From assembly GCA_017473945.1 (NCBI GenBank), contig JAFUIW010000021.1, forward strand, positions 1 through 37,136: DNA of 37,136 nucleotides, in the 5' to 3' direction. The position numbers and the translations under genes were made by a program. Source of the DNA: Methanobrevibacter sp. (GTDB lineage Archaea > Methanobacteriota > Methanobacteria > Methanobacteriales > Methanobacteriaceae). Below, one piece after another: positions 18,029 to 29,288 of this stretch (the stretch's first letter is position 1; every line of letters begins with the position of its first letter). A model generated the notes under the pieces. It did not search any database. It was given only the letters and a program-made list of their open reading frames with translations, and was not told the origin of the DNA.

Positions 18029-18991
18029 TTAATTTTCCTCCATGTATTTTCTGACCGGTTCAAAGAATTCTATCAAGAAGTCTTTAATTCCATTTTTCAA
18101 ATCCATTGGGTGCAGGTTTCCTTCACTGAAATCTTTAATCAATTCGTCATGTGTAAGTTCAATGTCTCCTCCGAATTTTTCAGGTCTTTTAATAAGTAAA
18201 GTATCTTGATTTGGGAAAACAAAGGTTTCTGCAATTTCAATCATTGGGTTTCCTTCAACTTCTCCTTGAGGGCAGTAACTTTTGTTGATTTTTTTGCTGA
18301 TTTCTTCAACGGAGTCATCTACTGCAATGTAGTTTCCTTTACTTGAAGACATCTTAGCATCACCGTCAAGACCGTGCAATAATGGGGTGTGAATACAAAC
18401 AGGTACATTTTCACCAATCTTTTCAAGGTTTTCACGTGCCAACATTTGGATTTTTCTCTGTTCCATTCCACCAAGTGCAATGTCAACTTTTAAAGCTGCC
18501 ATGTCCACGGTTTGCATGATTGGATAAATTACGCTAGCTACTTTTGGATTGTCATCTGCACGACTTACTTGATCCATACTTCTTCTTGCCCTTTTTAAAG
18601 TAGTCATTGTAGCTAATTGATAAACTTTATCAGTATAATCAGGTTCTAATTGGAAAGATGAGCCGTAAACATATTCTGTTGTTTCATCAAGCCCTAATGC
18701 TTGGAAACATTTTTTGTTATACTCTGCAGTTTCAGCTATTTCTTCAACAGTCCCTTTTCCATTTAAAAATGCATGATAGTCTGCTAAAAGGATTTTGATT
18801 TTAAAACCCAATTTCTGTAATTGTTTTAATTTTTGCACAGTTACTGCATGTCCTAAATGGATTTTACCGGAAGGTTCATAACCTGTATAAGCTATAGGTT
18901 GTTCTTTAGCAAGAACTTCTTTTAATTCTTCTGTATCTATAACTTCCAATGTTCCTTCTTCGATTAACTGAATTTTTTCTTCAATATTCAT
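18029..18991 (-). CDS. tyrS: Tyrosyl-tRNA synthetase, archaeal type
   Basis: Charges tRNA-Tyr. The 320-residue class I synthetase has the HIGH-equivalent HLGH (45-48, in [10 protein letters not shown]), the tyrosine pocket with YTGYEPSG near 35-42 and [21 protein letters not shown], and the KMSKS-equivalent KMSSS (213-217). This short form, without a bacterial S4-like C-terminal domain, is the archaeal/eukaryotic kind. It starts eight bases after nmd3, with AAGTGAT before the ATG, and is followed directly by the 69-residue gene. Confidence 0.95.
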   Translation of the reverse strand: MNIEEKIQLIEEGTLEVIDTEELKEVLAKEQPIAYTGYEPSGKIHLGHAVTVQKLKQLQKLGFKIKILLADYHAFLNGKGTVEEIAETAEYNKKCFQALGLDETTEYVYGSSFQLEPDYTDKVYQLATMTTLKRARRSMDQVSRADDNPKVASVIYPIMQTVDMAALKVDIALGGMEQRKIQMLARENLEKIGENVPVCIHTPLLHGLDGDAKMSSSKGNYIAVDDSVEEISKKINKSYCPQGEVEGNPMIEIAETFVFPNQDTLLIKRPEKFGGDIELTHDELIKDFSEGNLHPMDLKNGIKDFLIEFFEPVRKYMEEN

Positions 18992-18999
18992 TTTATCAC

Positions 19000-20043
19000 T
19001 TATATCAATAAATAAACGTAACCATCAATTCTGATAAGCTTTACTTCTTGCCCAACATTCAAATCTGCAAATTCATCTTTCATATCTAAGTCAACTGCAG
19101 AATAATCAATTGGATCTACAATCTGTATAATTTGCGGAGATTTCGAAATAACTGTTGTAGTTTCAACTTCATCTGCTTTTTTAATAAGTTCAATATCTTC
19201 CATATTTTTCATAGGGATATTATGTGACTTTTGGGTTGAAATCTCAACTCCAACAAGGCTATTTTTACTAATGCTTTTTACCTGCATTATTTTATCTGCA
19301 TATTTGATAAAATCATCAATTTCAAACTCTGGGATTCTGACTGAAATCCAAATCCTGTAAAGTCCTTTTCCTGTGGATTTGTCTTCACTGATTAATCTTG
19401 GAGATTCTTTAATGATTCCTCCAAATTCCTCTTTCAATGCTTCAGCTACTTTTTTTCCGGATTTGAAAGATCCGATATAATAATCGTATCCTTCTTTAAG
19501 TTTGGCTATTTGAGGACAATACGCTAATTTATCCGATTTGGATTGTTTTATCAATGTTCTTTCAACTACTTCATCCGCTTTTGTGTATTCTTCAGGCATG
19601 ATTTCTCTGCTGTCTGCCCTAAACTGAATCACGGTTTCATAGTATCCTGATTGCATTTTGCTGCAGCTTGGACAAACGGTCTTTTTGATTTTAACTTGAG
19701 TGTCATGGGTTTCATCAATTTGCACGCCATGAACTTCTCCTGTAACTTCAACAAAACAGTTAGCTATTGAACCCCTGATTTGGTCTATTTCGAGGTTGAT
19801 GATTTCATTTGAAACTTCATCTGCGATTTTTATATTTCTCTCGAGTGCCCTGTAGATTATTTCTTCTTCAGGAATGAACTCCTCACTCCATTTTCCCTCT
19901 TCTAGCTTACTGTTACAGTGGCTACATATTTGAACTTCAATATTTTTAGGGATTTCAATCATTTGAAATTCTTTTAAAAAACAATCGATACAGACATTGC
20001 CAATCATTTCCTTGTCTGTACTTCCGCACTCTGGACAAAACAT
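19000..20043 (-). CDS. nmd3: NMD3-family protein (archaeal homologue of 60S export adaptor)
   Basis: The N-terminus holds zinc-binding cysteine pairs as in NMD3: CPECG and CIDC, then CSHC, and [20 protein letters not shown], a signature block of the family. In eukaryotes NMD3 binds the 60S subunit during maturation; the archaeal protein presumably acts in large-subunit assembly. It follows aIF2 beta closely and precedes tyrS by eight bases, forming a translation-related unit. ATG at 20043 gives MFCPECG; ATG at 20049 or TTG at 20052 would add two or three residues. No clear ribosome-binding site. Confidence 0.9.
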   Translation of the reverse strand: MFCPECGSTDKEMIGNVCIDCFLKEFQMIEIPKNIEVQICSHCNSKLEEGKWSEEFIPEEEIIYRALERNIKIADEVSNEIINLEIDQIRGSIANCFVEVTGEVHGVQIDETHDTQVKIKKTVCPSCSKMQSGYYETVIQFRADSREIMPEEYTKADEVVERTLIKQSKSDKLAYCPQIAKLKEGYDYYIGSFKSGKKVAEALKEEFGGIIKESPRLISEDKSTGKGLYRIWISVRIPEFEIDDFIKYADKIMQVKSISKNSLVGVEISTQKSHNIPMKNMEDIELIKKADEVETTTVISKSPQIIQIVDPIDYSAVDLDMKDEFADLNVGQEVKLIRIDGYVYLLI

Positions 20044-20076
20044 AATCATCAATAAAAATAAAATAAAAAAGTAGAA

Positions 20077-20484
20077 TTATAAGGATTTTAAAGGTGCTGT
20101 AGCACCGCAAGCAGCACATTTAAGTAAGAATATTCTACCTTCTCTAATAATTCTAGTATCTGGTCTGTTACATTCGTGGCAAATTACGTATTTGTCTACA
20201 TAATCTTCAATTCTTTCGTTGATTAAGTAGTGGGTAAATTTACCTTGTAAAATTGCTCTTTGACCTTCAATATTTCCTGCAGTACCTAATTCTCTCATCA
20301 GGAATTTCAATAAATGTTTTGGGTATCTATTTAAACCTTCTGCAACATCTTTAAAGTTTTTAATAAAGGTTCTATTACCTTGGATATCTGAATAAGCTTT
20401 AGGAATTTTGAATCTTTTGTGTTCAAATACTTCAGGAGGTAATTGGTCTATTGCTCTTTCTAATAAATCTTCATATTTATCCAT
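20077..20484 (-). CDS. Translation initiation factor aIF2 subunit beta
   Basis: Subunit of the trimeric aIF2 that delivers initiator tRNA to the small ribosomal subunit. The 135-residue protein has the usual layout: a short N-terminal helix, an alpha/beta core ([31 protein letters not shown] in part, with the typical [14 protein letters not shown]) and a C-terminal zinc ribbon, CHEC and CAAC. It has its own promoter (TATA about 20518-20529) and a GGAGAG ribosome-binding site before the ATG. Confidence 0.95.
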   Translation of the reverse strand: MDKYEDLLERAIDQLPPEVFEHKRFKIPKAYSDIQGNRTFIKNFKDVAEGLNRYPKHLLKFLMRELGTAGNIEGQRAILQGKFTHYLINERIEDYVDKYVICHECNRPDTRIIREGRIFLLKCAACGATAPLKSL

Positions 20485-20517
20485 GTTATCTCTCCTATAA
20501 AAATCAGTATAAGTATA

Positions 20518-20529
20518 ATATATTAAATT
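20518..20529 (-). promoter_or_regulatory. TATA box of the aIF2 beta operon
   Basis: On the minus strand TTTAATATATT lies about 35-45 bases before the aIF2 beta ATG, with GGAGAG between. It probably drives the genes for aIF2 beta, nmd3, tyrS and the 69-residue protein. Confidence 0.45.
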
Positions 20530-20607
20530 TAGTTTTAATCCTTTATTAATGTATTGTTAATTTGGGATTTTATATGAAATTTTTTAAAAAATAAAATTAA
20601 GGAAATA

Positions 20608-22608
20608 TTAAGCGCGCTTAATATATCCGGTAGTCGGGAAATAAATTAGTCCTTTTTGGTTTAAGTTTCTAACGAATGCTTCTACTTTTTCTTCACTCAT
20701 ATTGAATTTTTCTGCCATATTGGTTACCAATACGTTCATTGGAGCTTGATCACCGAATTCTTCTTCTAAAAGGCCAATTTCTTCCATCACTTTTTGCATT
20801 TTTTCTCTCTCGGATGTGGGTGTCCTTCCTTCCATGACCTCAATATCAATTTCTCCGGTTTCCGGGTCTACTCCTACCTCTTTAAGACATGCTAGTTGTA
20901 GTCTCACAGCCTTTTCAGCATCTTCCTTGTCTACTGTTTCCTTAAGTTTGATTTTTGCACTGGCTTCTGAAAGACGAATGATAGCTTCCAGTTGCCTTGC
21001 TGTGATTGGAACGGGGCCTTGTTCTTCAGAATTACTGTTCCTTGTGCTTACGTAGAATTCCCTTAAAACTTCATTAGCTTCATCGGTTAATTTCGGATTG
21101 CATGTTCTACGAGCATATGCAATATATTTTCTAAGTAATTCGGGTTCAATTTCATAATCGACAGTATTGGATTGGTGTATTTTCAAAATGTGGTCTGCTA
21201 ATTTTGAATCCCCTTCAACACTTGGTTTGTCTTCAATAACAAAGATTAAATCGAAACGGGAAATGATTGGTGCAGGTAAATCAATTTGCTCTGCAAGTAC
21301 TTTGAATCTGTCAAATCTTCCAAATTTGGGGTTTGCAGCTGCAAGCACGGAACACCTTGAATTTAATGTTGCCATAATTCCTGCCTTTGCAATACTTACA
21401 GTTTGTTGTTCTAAAGCTTCGTGAAGTGCGGATCTGTCCTCAGATCTCATTTTGTCCAGTTCGTCAACACATACGTTACCTTGGTCCCCAAGTACCAATG
21501 CACCTGCTTCAAGAGACCATCCTCCAAGTTCGTCCCTTACTGCTGCTGCAGTCAAACCGGCACCACTTGTACCTTTACCACTTGTATAGATACTTCTCGG
21601 AGCAAGTCTTGAGACATACTTTAATATTTGGGATTTACCAATACCTGGGTCCCCTACGATTAGAATGTGAATATCTCCTCTGAGCTTTGTTTCATCTTCA
21701 AGCTGTTTTGCAGCACCACCGAACAGTTGAAGAGCAATAGCCTCTTTTACATCACGATATCCTCTAATTGAAGGTGCTGTTGATTTGATAATCTTGTCAT
21801 AAATGTGAGGGTCTTTTGATAATTCGATAATTTTTTCTTCGTCTTCTTCAGAGAGTTGCAATTCTTCAAATTCCTGTTCCAGCGGTTCAATATGGTTTAC
21901 ATAAATGTAATTTTTAAATTTACCGCTTCTTTCTTCTCTGAAGGTTCTTAATGTTCCGGTTATTCTTACTTTATCTCCGGGATTTAATTCATCTACTAGG
22001 TCGTCCTCAAGTATCATCAACATTTGTTTAGGTTCGGTTCCTCCAGATAAGTTCTCCAAAGGTTCCTGCATCCTTGCGGTTTGTGTGTCAATGTATTTTG
22101 ATTCTTCCTGAAGTAATCTGAATGACCTTCCGCCACATTCACTACATAATGATGGTTCTATGATTCTATTGCCTGAACTTTGCTCGACCTCGTGCAATCT
22201 CATACATCCTCTACATTCAAAAACACCAGTTTCAATACGAGGTCTTATTTCATCAGTTTTTCTGACGATTCCGTCAGCTGCAACAAATGTTCCAATGTAT
22301 TTACTTAACAGGTCTTTTAACTGGATTACATTGGATAGATTTTCAAATCGGATATTTAGGTCTGCATCCTTTACAAGGGGGTCGATATTTTTTATAGCTG
22401 TTTGGGCAGCTTCAATAACTTCTTCAGGTTTATCTATCAATAAATCTGCCAAGTCAGGATCAAACATTTCCAATTCATTATAATCTACATTCAGTGATCG
22501 TTCGTCAGGGTATTTTTCAAGTATTTCAAACACATCATCTTTATATGATGTGGCGAAAAACTCTTCGAATTTTATAATTGATGTTTGAGATTTGCTAGTA
22601 GAATTCAT
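20608..22608 (-). CDS. mcm: Replicative DNA helicase MCM
   Basis: The 666-residue archaeal MCM unwinds DNA 3'-5' as a hexamer at the fork. The N-terminal part has a zinc finger (Cys 132, 135, 155, 158) and an OB-fold segment; the AAA+ core has Walker A GDPGIGKS (319-326), Walker B with Asp382-Glu383 (VCVDELDKM), the sensor AAANPK and the arginine finger SRFD (R451). A winged-helix tail follows ([19 protein letters not shown]). The length is normal. It appears nearly leaderless: a TATA-like segment at about 22631-22645 precedes the ATG by roughly 25-35 bases. An 18-base upstream element is shared with the MutS2-like gene. Confidence 0.96.
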   Translation of the reverse strand: MNSTSKSQTSIIKFEEFFATSYKDDVFEILEKYPDERSLNVDYNELEMFDPDLADLLIDKPEEVIEAAQTAIKNIDPLVKDADLNIRFENLSNVIQLKDLLSKYIGTFVAADGIVRKTDEIRPRIETGVFECRGCMRLHEVEQSSGNRIIEPSLCSECGGRSFRLLQEESKYIDTQTARMQEPLENLSGGTEPKQMLMILEDDLVDELNPGDKVRITGTLRTFREERSGKFKNYIYVNHIEPLEQEFEELQLSEEDEEKIIELSKDPHIYDKIIKSTAPSIRGYRDVKEAIALQLFGGAAKQLEDETKLRGDIHILIVGDPGIGKSQILKYVSRLAPRSIYTSGKGTSGAGLTAAAVRDELGGWSLEAGALVLGDQGNVCVDELDKMRSEDRSALHEALEQQTVSIAKAGIMATLNSRCSVLAAANPKFGRFDRFKVLAEQIDLPAPIISRFDLIFVIEDKPSVEGDSKLADHILKIHQSNTVDYEIEPELLRKYIAYARRTCNPKLTDEANEVLREFYVSTRNSNSEEQGPVPITARQLEAIIRLSEASAKIKLKETVDKEDAEKAVRLQLACLKEVGVDPETGEIDIEVMEGRTPTSEREKMQKVMEEIGLLEEEFGDQAPMNVLVTNMAEKFNMSEEKVEAFVRNLNQKGLIYFPTTGYIKRA

Positions 22609-22650
22609 TATTTTTTATTAAGATTTCACACTATAAAAAAATATTGTATG

Positions 22651-22668
22651 AGAGCATTTGATAAGTAA
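22651..22668 (-). promoter_or_regulatory. 18-base element upstream of mcm
   Basis: On the plus strand AGAGCATTTGATAAGTAA, identical at 17 of 18 positions to 12197-12214. It lies just upstream of the TATA-like region of mcm, and AATATTG (22640-22646) sits four bases nearer to the gene, much as at the other site. The divergent gene starts at 22734, so it could act on either. Confidence 0.35.
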
Positions 22669-22733
22669 AAAATATATACTAAAATCAATAAAATTATAAG
22701 TTACATAAAACTTTTTGTTAAAATGAGGTTAAT

Positions 22734-23153
22734 ATGAGAAAATCAAGATTAGGCTTATTCAAATCCACTTCTATGTTGATTTCCGTGGTTGGAATCATCA
22801 TGATTATATCCACAATCATAGTTGTCGCATATGTTGGATATAGTATTGTTTCATCAGGAATTACAAATGAAATATCCTCTGGAACTCAATATGATGAGCT
22901 TGCAGAACTTAAAGCATCATATGATAATCTGTCTGTTAATTTTGATAATGTTAAGGCAACTTATTATTCAGGCAGTACTGATGATATCCAAACGTATAAT
23001 GATGCTAAAATCGAGCTATCACGGGCAAATTCAGCTATTGAAAATGTACAAAGTGCATTGGATGCAGGTAAACCGTCCAATGAAGTAGATAGTAGGATTG
23101 TATTTGCTAAAGAGAAATTAGATGCTGCTTACAGTGCATATAATAATCTTTAA
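22734..23153 (+). CDS. Membrane-anchored coiled-coil protein, unknown function
   Basis: A 139-residue protein with a basic start ([10 protein letters not shown]), one membrane segment (about 15-42) and an external or cytosolic helical region rich in Glu, Lys, Asn and Ser ([20 protein letters not shown], then [19 protein letters not shown]) that could form a coiled coil. GAGGTT precedes the ATG. Its last four bases overlap the convergent rlmE. I recognise no family. Confidence 0.75.
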   Translation: MRKSRLGLFKSTSMLISVVGIIMIISTIIVVAYVGYSIVSSGITNEISSGTQYDELAELKASYDNLSVNFDNVKATYYSGSTDDIQTYNDAKIELSRANSAIENVQSALDAGKPSNEVDSRIVFAKEKLDAAYSAYNNL

Positions 23154-23782
23154 TTTTTCTTTTTTCTATTTTTTTTAGGTTTGTATTCTAGACCAACAAC
23201 ATACATTTCAGAACTTTTTTTACGGGAGGATGCTGGTTTGGTTGTTCTGACATGTCTGAATTTACTTTTAAGTGAATCTAACATTTCTTTATATTCCGGG
23301 CCTTGAAATACTTTCATGACTAGGTTGCCTTTTGGTTCCAAAATATTCTCGGCTATTCCGATAACTGAATATGTCAAATCAATTGACCTGAGCTGGTCGA
23401 TATTCTTAATTCCACTCAATGATGGTGATGCGTCAGACATCACGACCTTTGCTTTTCCGCCGATTATTTCCATTATTTTTTCCTGAACTTCGGGTGTTGT
23501 AAAATCTCCTCTCATTCCGTAATAATTTTCTTCGTGGAATTTTTTGAATCTGTTTAAATCAACGCCGACTACAACGCCCTCTTCACCAACTTTTTCTAAA
23601 GCTACTTGTGACCAACCGCCCGGCGCTGCACCTAAATCAACAACGGTATCTCCTTGTTTGATAAGTTTGAATCTTTTGTCAAGTTGTTTGAGTTTATATG
23701 ATGCTCTTGAACGATATTCTTCCTTTTTGGCTTTTTTATAATATGGATCGTTATGTTTTTCCACTTGCCATCTGCTTCCCAT
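23150..23782 (-). CDS. rlmE: 23S rRNA 2'-O-ribose methyltransferase, RlmE/FtsJ family
   Basis: The 210-residue protein has the SAM site [13 protein letters not shown] and the FtsJ K-D-K-E tetrad: Lys in [10 protein letters not shown], Asp in VMSDASPS, Lys in LVMKVFQG and Glu in SSEMYVVG. It should 2'-O-methylate the large-subunit rRNA; a fibrillarin-independent rRNA or tRNA target is also possible in archaea. I start it at 23782, where GAGGG is about seven bases upstream; the longer frame to 23854 adds non-family sequence that overlaps the phosphodiesterase gene. The C-terminus is lysine-rich. Confidence 0.92.
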   Translation of the reverse strand: MGSRWQVEKHNDPYYKKAKKEEYRSRASYKLKQLDKRFKLIKQGDTVVDLGAAPGGWSQVALEKVGEEGVVVGVDLNRFKKFHEENYYGMRGDFTTPEVQEKIMEIIGGKAKVVMSDASPSLSGIKNIDQLRSIDLTYSVIGIAENILEPKGNLVMKVFQGPEYKEMLDSLKSKFRHVRTTKPASSRKKSSEMYVVGLEYKPKKNRKKKN

Positions 23783-23783
23783 T

Positions 23784-24314
23784 TTAATCCCTCTTAAATT
23801 TATCAAAATCCAGTGCACTGCACACTGGAGTGCCAATTTTAACGATTTCCACATCCACTTCCTTATTGTTTATTTCAAGTAACATTACAGTTCTGTCTGC
23901 AAGTCGTGGCACTATCGGACTTCCGGGATTTATTAACAATACTCCATCATTTTTCTCTATCTGGGGCTGGTGTGAGTGGCCGGAAACCAATATGTCTGCG
24001 CCTAATTCTTTTGCCAGATATGTCAATTGTTGTGTGTCTGCTCTTGGATATACTTCTCCATGAATCACTCCAATTTTAAGACCTTCTGCTTCTATTGTTT
24101 TGGCTTTAGGCAGGTTTATTCCATTGACTCTATCCATATTTCCCTGAACTGCCATCACGGGAGCTATCTTTTCAAGCTCTTCAATAACTGCAATGGAAGT
24201 CAAATCTCCTGCATGGATGATTAAGTCAACTCCTTCAAATGCATCAAGGACATTTTGAGGTATTATTCTTGCCCGGTCTGGGATATGTGTGTCTGAAATT
24301 AAACCGATTAACAT
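23784..24314 (-). CDS. YfcE/MJ0936-type metallophosphodiesterase
   Basis: A 176-residue calcineurin-like phosphoesterase. The metal-ligand blocks are in order: [31 protein letters not shown] and SGHSHQP. Small archaeal members hydrolyse model phosphodiesters; the natural substrate is unknown. It lies directly upstream of rlmE (stop and next start one base apart), so they are probably cotranscribed. Confidence 0.9.
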   Translation of the reverse strand: MLIGLISDTHIPDRARIIPQNVLDAFEGVDLIIHAGDLTSIAVIEELEKIAPVMAVQGNMDRVNGINLPKAKTIEAEGLKIGVIHGEVYPRADTQQLTYLAKELGADILVSGHSHQPQIEKNDGVLLINPGSPIVPRLADRTVMLLEINNKEVDVEIVKIGTPVCSALDFDKFKRD

Positions 24315-24402
24315 TTTATCTTATCCTTCATAATTCATCATTATATTTGTGTGTCATTGTTTTTAATGTTAATTAAAATGACAACTATTATAAATTCCCA
24401 AA

Positions 24403-24412
24403 AATATATATA
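24403..24412 (+). promoter_or_regulatory. TATA box of purP
   Basis: ATATATATAA precedes the purP ATG at 24442 by about 30-40 bases. The Shine-Dalgarno GGAGAAGGT at 24430-24438 is close to the ATG, so the leader is short. Confidence 0.5.
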
Positions 24413-24441
24413 ATATTATCATTCTTTTAGGAGAAGGTATA

Positions 24442-25533
24442 ATGGGAGAAGTTAAAAAGGAAGACATTTTGGAAATTTTGGCTAAATATGACAAAGACGA
24501 AATCACAATAGCCACTCTAGGAAGCCACACTTCTTTACACATATTGCAAGGTGCGAAGGAAGAAGGATTCAGAACAGCTATTGTCTGTGAAAAAGGAAGA
24601 GAAGTTCCATACCAACGTTTTGATGTGGCTGATGAATACATAATTGTTGATGAATTCAAGGACATTGTTAACGAGGACGTTCAGCAAAAACTCAGAGATA
24701 TGAATGCAATTGTAGTTCCTCATGGTTCATTTGTTGCATATGCGGGTCTTGACAATGTTGAAGACAAATTCAATGTTCCGATGTTTGGTAACAGGGATGT
24801 ACTCAGATGGGAGGCTGAAAGAGACAAAGAAAGAGCACTTCTTGTAGAAGGTGGAGTTAGAATTCCATTCAAATATGATGGTCCTTCAGAAATAGACAGG
24901 CCGGTAATGGTCAAATTCCCTGGTGCAAGAGGTGGAAGAGGTTACTTTGTAGCATCATCCACAGAAGAATTCAATGCAAAAATTGATGCTATGAAAGCAC
25001 GTGGATGGTTAGAGGACAGCGATGTAGAAGCTGCACATATTGAAGAATATGTTTCCGGTTGTAACTACTGTATCCACTATTTCTATTCAGCACTTGATGA
25101 TAAAGTTGAATTAATGGGTATGGATACAAGATATGAATCCAGTATTGACGGTTTTGTAAGAATGCCTGCTAAAGATCAGTTGGACATTGATTTAAGCCCA
25201 TCTTATGTGGTAACTGGTAACCACCCTGCTGTAATTCGTGAATCTTTACTCCCACAAGTATTTGACATGGCTGATAAATTAACTGAAAGTGCTAAAAAAT
25301 TAGTTGCTCCTGGATTGAACGGTCCTTTCTGTATGCAAACATTGGTAAATGATAATTTAGAAGTAATCTGTTTTGAAATCAGTGCAAGAACAGACGGTGG
25401 TACAAACACATTTATGGATGGTTCTCCTTACTCCTACTTAACTTATGGCAAACCGATGAGTATGGGTAGAAGAATTGCAGTTGAAATAAAAAGAGGTATA
25501 GAAAGAGATGAATTAGAAAAAATAATAACATAA
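24442..25533 (+). CDS. purP: FAICAR synthetase (PurP)
   Basis: Archaeal ATP-grasp enzyme that makes FAICAR from AICAR, formate and ATP in purine synthesis. The 363-residue length is typical. An N-terminal domain (ITIATLGSHTSLHILQGAKEEGFRT) precedes the grasp region, with VMVKFPGARGGRGYF for ATP binding, EEYVSGCNYCIHYFYS and the C-terminal FEISARTDGGTNT. It has its own TATA box and a strong GGAGAAGGT ribosome-binding site. Confidence 0.93.
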   Translation: MGEVKKEDILEILAKYDKDEITIATLGSHTSLHILQGAKEEGFRTAIVCEKGREVPYQRFDVADEYIIVDEFKDIVNEDVQQKLRDMNAIVVPHGSFVAYAGLDNVEDKFNVPMFGNRDVLRWEAERDKERALLVEGGVRIPFKYDGPSEIDRPVMVKFPGARGGRGYFVASSTEEFNAKIDAMKARGWLEDSDVEAAHIEEYVSGCNYCIHYFYSALDDKVELMGMDTRYESSIDGFVRMPAKDQLDIDLSPSYVVTGNHPAVIRESLLPQVFDMADKLTESAKKLVAPGLNGPFCMQTLVNDNLEVICFEISARTDGGTNTFMDGSPYSYLTYGKPMSMGRRIAVEIKRGIERDELEKIIT

Positions 25534-25541
25534 TTTTGTTA

Positions 25542-26000
25542 TTATTTTTTAAATATTTTGTCGACAAAAGTTTTTTCCTCTTTAGGTTGAACTTTTGCTT
25601 TTTTCTTTTTATTTTTGTTTTTTCTTATTTTTTGTTGTTTTTCATATTGTTCTAAGGCTTTTACACGGCTTCTTTTTGTCCATGCACCAACAAAACCGAC
25701 AACGGCACCAACAATGAGTATGACTAATGTGACAGTCAGCACGCCTGTGTCGGTTACGAAAAATCCTTCAAAGGATCCCATATATCCTTGCATTGTTAAA
25801 ACTACGATAGGTGTGGATGCTAATAATCCCATAAATGTTCCCATTTTCAAATCGTTTTGTCCATATCCAGCATATATGAGTCCAATAGCTGAGAAAGGAT
25901 ACAGCCAATCATTATATTGATATCCGAATAGTATGAATGCTGCTGCAATGGCCGCACCAAATACCAATGCTTTAATATTTATGCCCAAATCGTATTTCAT
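25542..26000 (-). CDS. Small membrane protein with basic cytosolic tail
   Basis: A 152-residue protein with four hydrophobic segments (about 12-30, 34-47, 52-70 and 85-108), then a basic tail (KRSRVKALEQYEKQQKIRKN and a KNKKKKAKVQPKEEK stretch). The tail suggests a cytosolic C-terminus. The gene follows the DUF5518-like gene with a short gap and is likely cotranscribed with it. No family recognised. Confidence 0.7.
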   Translation of the reverse strand: MKYDLGINIKALVFGAAIAAAFILFGYQYNDWLYPFSAIGLIYAGYGQNDLKMGTFMGLLASTPIVVLTMQGYMGSFEGFFVTDTGVLTVTLVILIVGAVVGFVGAWTKRSRVKALEQYEKQQKIRKNKNKKKKAKVQPKEEKTFVDKIFKK

Positions 26001-26017
26001 TTTATATCTCCAAAAAT

Positions 26018-26392
26018 TTAATTTTTATTTTTAGAAGCTATTGCTCCTCCAACAGCTCCTGTAATTCCCATGACAATTGCATAATAGATCAATTCCCCTA
26101 TTACTGCTGTAAGGCTTGATATTCCTGAAAGTGTAAATCCAGTTAGCCCTCCAAAAATTCCAAATAAACTGCCTCCCACTGTTGCAGCTAAAATGAATAA
26201 AACTGCACTGACTATGGTTCCAAGGGCTCCTGCAACAGCTGCATTCCACAGGCCTCCAAGAGCTCCACTGCGGGCAATGTATCCAGTTATAAATCCAACT
26301 ATTAACAATCCAATGAATTCATATTGTGAAAAGAACGATTTGACCATTACTGCTAATATGAATCCGATGATAACTGCCTTCCAATTTGTCAT
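26018..26392 (-). CDS. DUF5518-like membrane protein
   Basis: A 124-residue, glycine- and alanine-rich protein with four hydrophobic segments and a repeated G-rich pattern (VGFITGYIARSGALGGLWNA, IFGGLTGFTLSG, GAVGGAIASKNKN). This resembles DUF5518 proteins of methanogens, but the match is from memory. Located between the Lhr-type helicase and the 152-residue membrane gene on the same strand. Confidence 0.65.
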   Translation of the reverse strand: MTNWKAVIIGFILAVMVKSFFSQYEFIGLLIVGFITGYIARSGALGGLWNAAVAGALGTIVSAVLFILAATVGGSLFGIFGGLTGFTLSGISSLTAVIGELIYYAIVMGITGAVGGAIASKNKN

Positions 26393-26461
26393 GATTTCAC
26401 CTTTATTTTATTATATTTGTATTTTGTTAATTCATTTAATTTAATGTTTTGATTTTTTTGT

Positions 26462-29059
26462 TTAATAGATGTCTTTTAACTTATCTTTAATTTGGTCAAG
26501 TATTGCCTGATGCATTCTTTTTGTAAATTCGCCTTTGTCATTTTGATTTAAAACATCAAGGTATCCTTGTGAAACCAAATTAAAAGCAAATGGACTTGGA
26601 ATTGCTGTATTTATTGTCTTTATTTCCATTTCCTCTCTGTCAATCATTTCTATTACTTTTAATGCATTTTTTATGTCCATGTAATCTTCCAGTGCTTCTC
26701 GTCTGGCTTCGTTCAATATTGGAAAATTGTCATCCATGTCCTGAACGAATTTAAGCAATATTTTTCCACGGACCTGTTGGCGACCAACTGATTTTGATTC
26801 TCCTTTGTATCTTCTAAGTGTCATCAATGATCTTCCGGCGCAATGTCTGAACCTGGAAGCCAAGGTTTCTGTCTTATTTAGGGATTTTGTAAGTATTGTC
26901 TCGAAATTTTCAGGTGTCAATTCTCTAAATGATTCAAGGCCTCCAATCTTTCCGTCTGAACTTAAATAGAATCCATTGTCTGAAATGGATATTGTTAGGT
27001 TCATATTGTATCTTCTTGCTGCAACATATGCCACGGCACGTGAAAGTGCATCATTGACTTTTCTTCCAAACAGTGAATGGAAAATTACAAATTTTCTTCC
27101 TCCGAATCCGTTATAATATTCAATTAACAGTCTTTGGTTGCTTGGAATGTGGGCGTATTTGAACTGCTCAACAAAGTATTCATAAATTGAATTCGCTGCA
27201 AAATCATCAACATAAAGATATTCATGAATAAAGTCCATTATCTCTTCTTTGCTTCTGCGATATCTGAATTTCACATCCATATGTGCTCTAAATCTTTGAA
27301 TATCCATTGCAAGGTCAAAAGATAATGGCAACTGTTGTGAAAACCAGGAGGGGATTGTTGGCGGTCCGCTTGCTGGAGTGACATTGATTGTCATTCCTTT
27401 CCCATAATTGAATCTGTAGGTTCTGCCTCCTAAAACGAAGGTATCTCCTTTCTTCAACCGTTCCATAAACACTTCTTCTATTTTACCGACCGTTTCCCCA
27501 TTGCATTTAACCAGCACTCCTGAGGAGTCTGGTATTGTTCCGATGTTTGTTGAGTAAAGCATTCTGGCCAGTTTTCCACGTTTTCCGAATGTGTTTTCAT
27601 GATAATCAATCCATATTTTGGCATAGACATACCTTTCTTCAAGTTCACTGTATTCTCCTGCCATGTAACTTAGGACATCCTCATAGTCGTCTCTAGTCAG
27701 GTCTTTATAGCAATAGCTTTTCCTTATCACGTCATATGCATAGTCAATATCCCATGGATTTTCTATACTCATTCCATATATGTGCTGTGCAAGGACGTCC
27801 AGGCAGTTTTTGGGGATGGTGATTTTATCAATTTTTCCTTCTTTGGCATTTTTAAGCAATACTGAACATTCCACCAAATCGTCACGGTCTGTAACAATTA
27901 TTTTTCCTCTTGATTTTTCATGTAGCTTATGTCCGCTTCTACCAATTCTTTGAAGAGCTCTTGCAACTGATTTCGGGGAGTTGATTAAAACAACCAAATC
28001 TATGTATCCTATGTCAATTCCAAGTTCCAGGGATGTTGATGAAACAACTGCCTTTAATTTACCTTCCTTCAGTTTGTTTTCCGTTTCCAACCTCACTTCC
28101 TTTGAAAGAGATGAATGGTGGGCCATGATGTTTGCATCGGTGTAATGAATTGGATACATTTTCTTTAGATTATAAACGAAACGTTCTGTTCCGCTACGTG
28201 TATTTGTAAATATTAACGTTGTTTTGTTTGCCCATATCAAATCGTCCAACAAATCGTACATTCCAAGCCTGGTGTCCTCCTCATCTGCAAGCACTATATC
28301 GCTGACAGGACACATCACTTCCATGTCAAGTTCTTTCAGGTAGTTAATGTTGACGATTTTACAGTTTCGCTCAACTCCATATTCATACCCTACTAAAAAT
28401 CTTGCAACTTCATCAATGGGGCTGACTGTTGCTGAAAGGCCTATTCTTGTATATTGGCCTATCAGATGTTGCAGCCTTTCCAGTGATAAGCTCAAATGGA
28501 CTCCCCTTTTGTTTTCGGCCAATGAGTGAATTTCATCAATGATTACATATTTCACGCCACTTAATTTTTCTCTAAATTTGGGAGCCACCAGCAATATTGA
28601 CAATGTTTCGGGAGTGGTAATCAGAATGTGGGGTGGTTTTTTAAGCATTTTTTGTCTTTGGTATTGTGATGTGTCTCCTGTTCTGACGGCTTTTCTGATT
28701 CCAAGCTTTCTGCCAGCAATCTTTTCAATTCCGTCCAATGGTTCATCCAAGTTTTTTTCAATGTCATTGTCCAATGCTTTAAGAGGTGAGATATAAATGC
28801 AGTAAACCTTATCTTCCAGCTGGTCCTTTTCTGCAAGTGCTGTCAGTTCACTTATGACTGACAGAAATGCGGTCAATGTTTTACCTGATCCTGTAGGTGA
28901 TGAAATCAAAATGTTGTTTTTCTTGTGGATGTCTATAATCGATTTTTTCTGAGCGGGAGTGAAGTCTTTAAATTGTGTGTTGAACCATTTTTGAACCCCT
29001 GGGTGGAGGGTCTTTAAAATTTGTTTTTTGGTATAACTTTTTGTCTGCTCTTCAATCAT
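26462..29059 (-). CDS. Lhr-type DEAD/DEAH ATP-dependent helicase
   Basis: An 865-residue superfamily 2 helicase of the Lhr-core type. Walker [10 protein letters not shown] (53-61), motif II DEIH (175-178), motif III SAT (209-211) and motif [10 protein letters not shown] (about 366-373) are seen, with the DEAD/H-associated C-terminal region containing [20 protein letters not shown] and [21 protein letters not shown]. Lhr enzymes unwind DNA or RNA-DNA hybrids 3'-5' in repair. Start ATG at 29059 has AGGT upstream. The length fits the archaeal form. Confidence 0.92.
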   Translation of the reverse strand: MIEEQTKSYTKKQILKTLHPGVQKWFNTQFKDFTPAQKKSIIDIHKKNNILISSPTGSGKTLTAFLSVISELTALAEKDQLEDKVYCIYISPLKALDNDIEKNLDEPLDGIEKIAGRKLGIRKAVRTGDTSQYQRQKMLKKPPHILITTPETLSILLVAPKFREKLSGVKYVIIDEIHSLAENKRGVHLSLSLERLQHLIGQYTRIGLSATVSPIDEVARFLVGYEYGVERNCKIVNINYLKELDMEVMCPVSDIVLADEEDTRLGMYDLLDDLIWANKTTLIFTNTRSGTERFVYNLKKMYPIHYTDANIMAHHSSLSKEVRLETENKLKEGKLKAVVSSTSLELGIDIGYIDLVVLINSPKSVARALQRIGRSGHKLHEKSRGKIIVTDRDDLVECSVLLKNAKEGKIDKITIPKNCLDVLAQHIYGMSIENPWDIDYAYDVIRKSYCYKDLTRDDYEDVLSYMAGEYSELEERYVYAKIWIDYHENTFGKRGKLARMLYSTNIGTIPDSSGVLVKCNGETVGKIEEVFMERLKKGDTFVLGGRTYRFNYGKGMTINVTPASGPPTIPSWFSQQLPLSFDLAMDIQRFRAHMDVKFRYRRSKEEIMDFIHEYLYVDDFAANSIYEYFVEQFKYAHIPSNQRLLIEYYNGFGGRKFVIFHSLFGRKVNDALSRAVAYVAARRYNMNLTISISDNGFYLSSDGKIGGLESFRELTPENFETILTKSLNKTETLASRFRHCAGRSLMTLRRYKGESKSVGRQQVRGKILLKFVQDMDDNFPILNEARREALEDYMDIKNALKVIEMIDREEMEIKTINTAIPSPFAFNLVSQGYLDVLNQNDKGEFTKRMHQAILDQIKDKLKDIY

Positions 29060-29288
29060 TTTACCTACTCTTTAGAAAAATTTCTATTTTTTAATTTTGT
29101 AAAATTAGTTATATAATATGATTAGTTTTAAATTTTTAGGCATGGCTAAATTAATTTGTTTTCATTTTATTTGGCTGATTGGCGTACTTGTTCGTTCTAT
29201 TAAACATGATTAAGTTTAATTAAATTTAATATGGATAAAATTCGTTAATTTTAACATTTCACTTGAAAAAATTCATTAAAATGATAAA

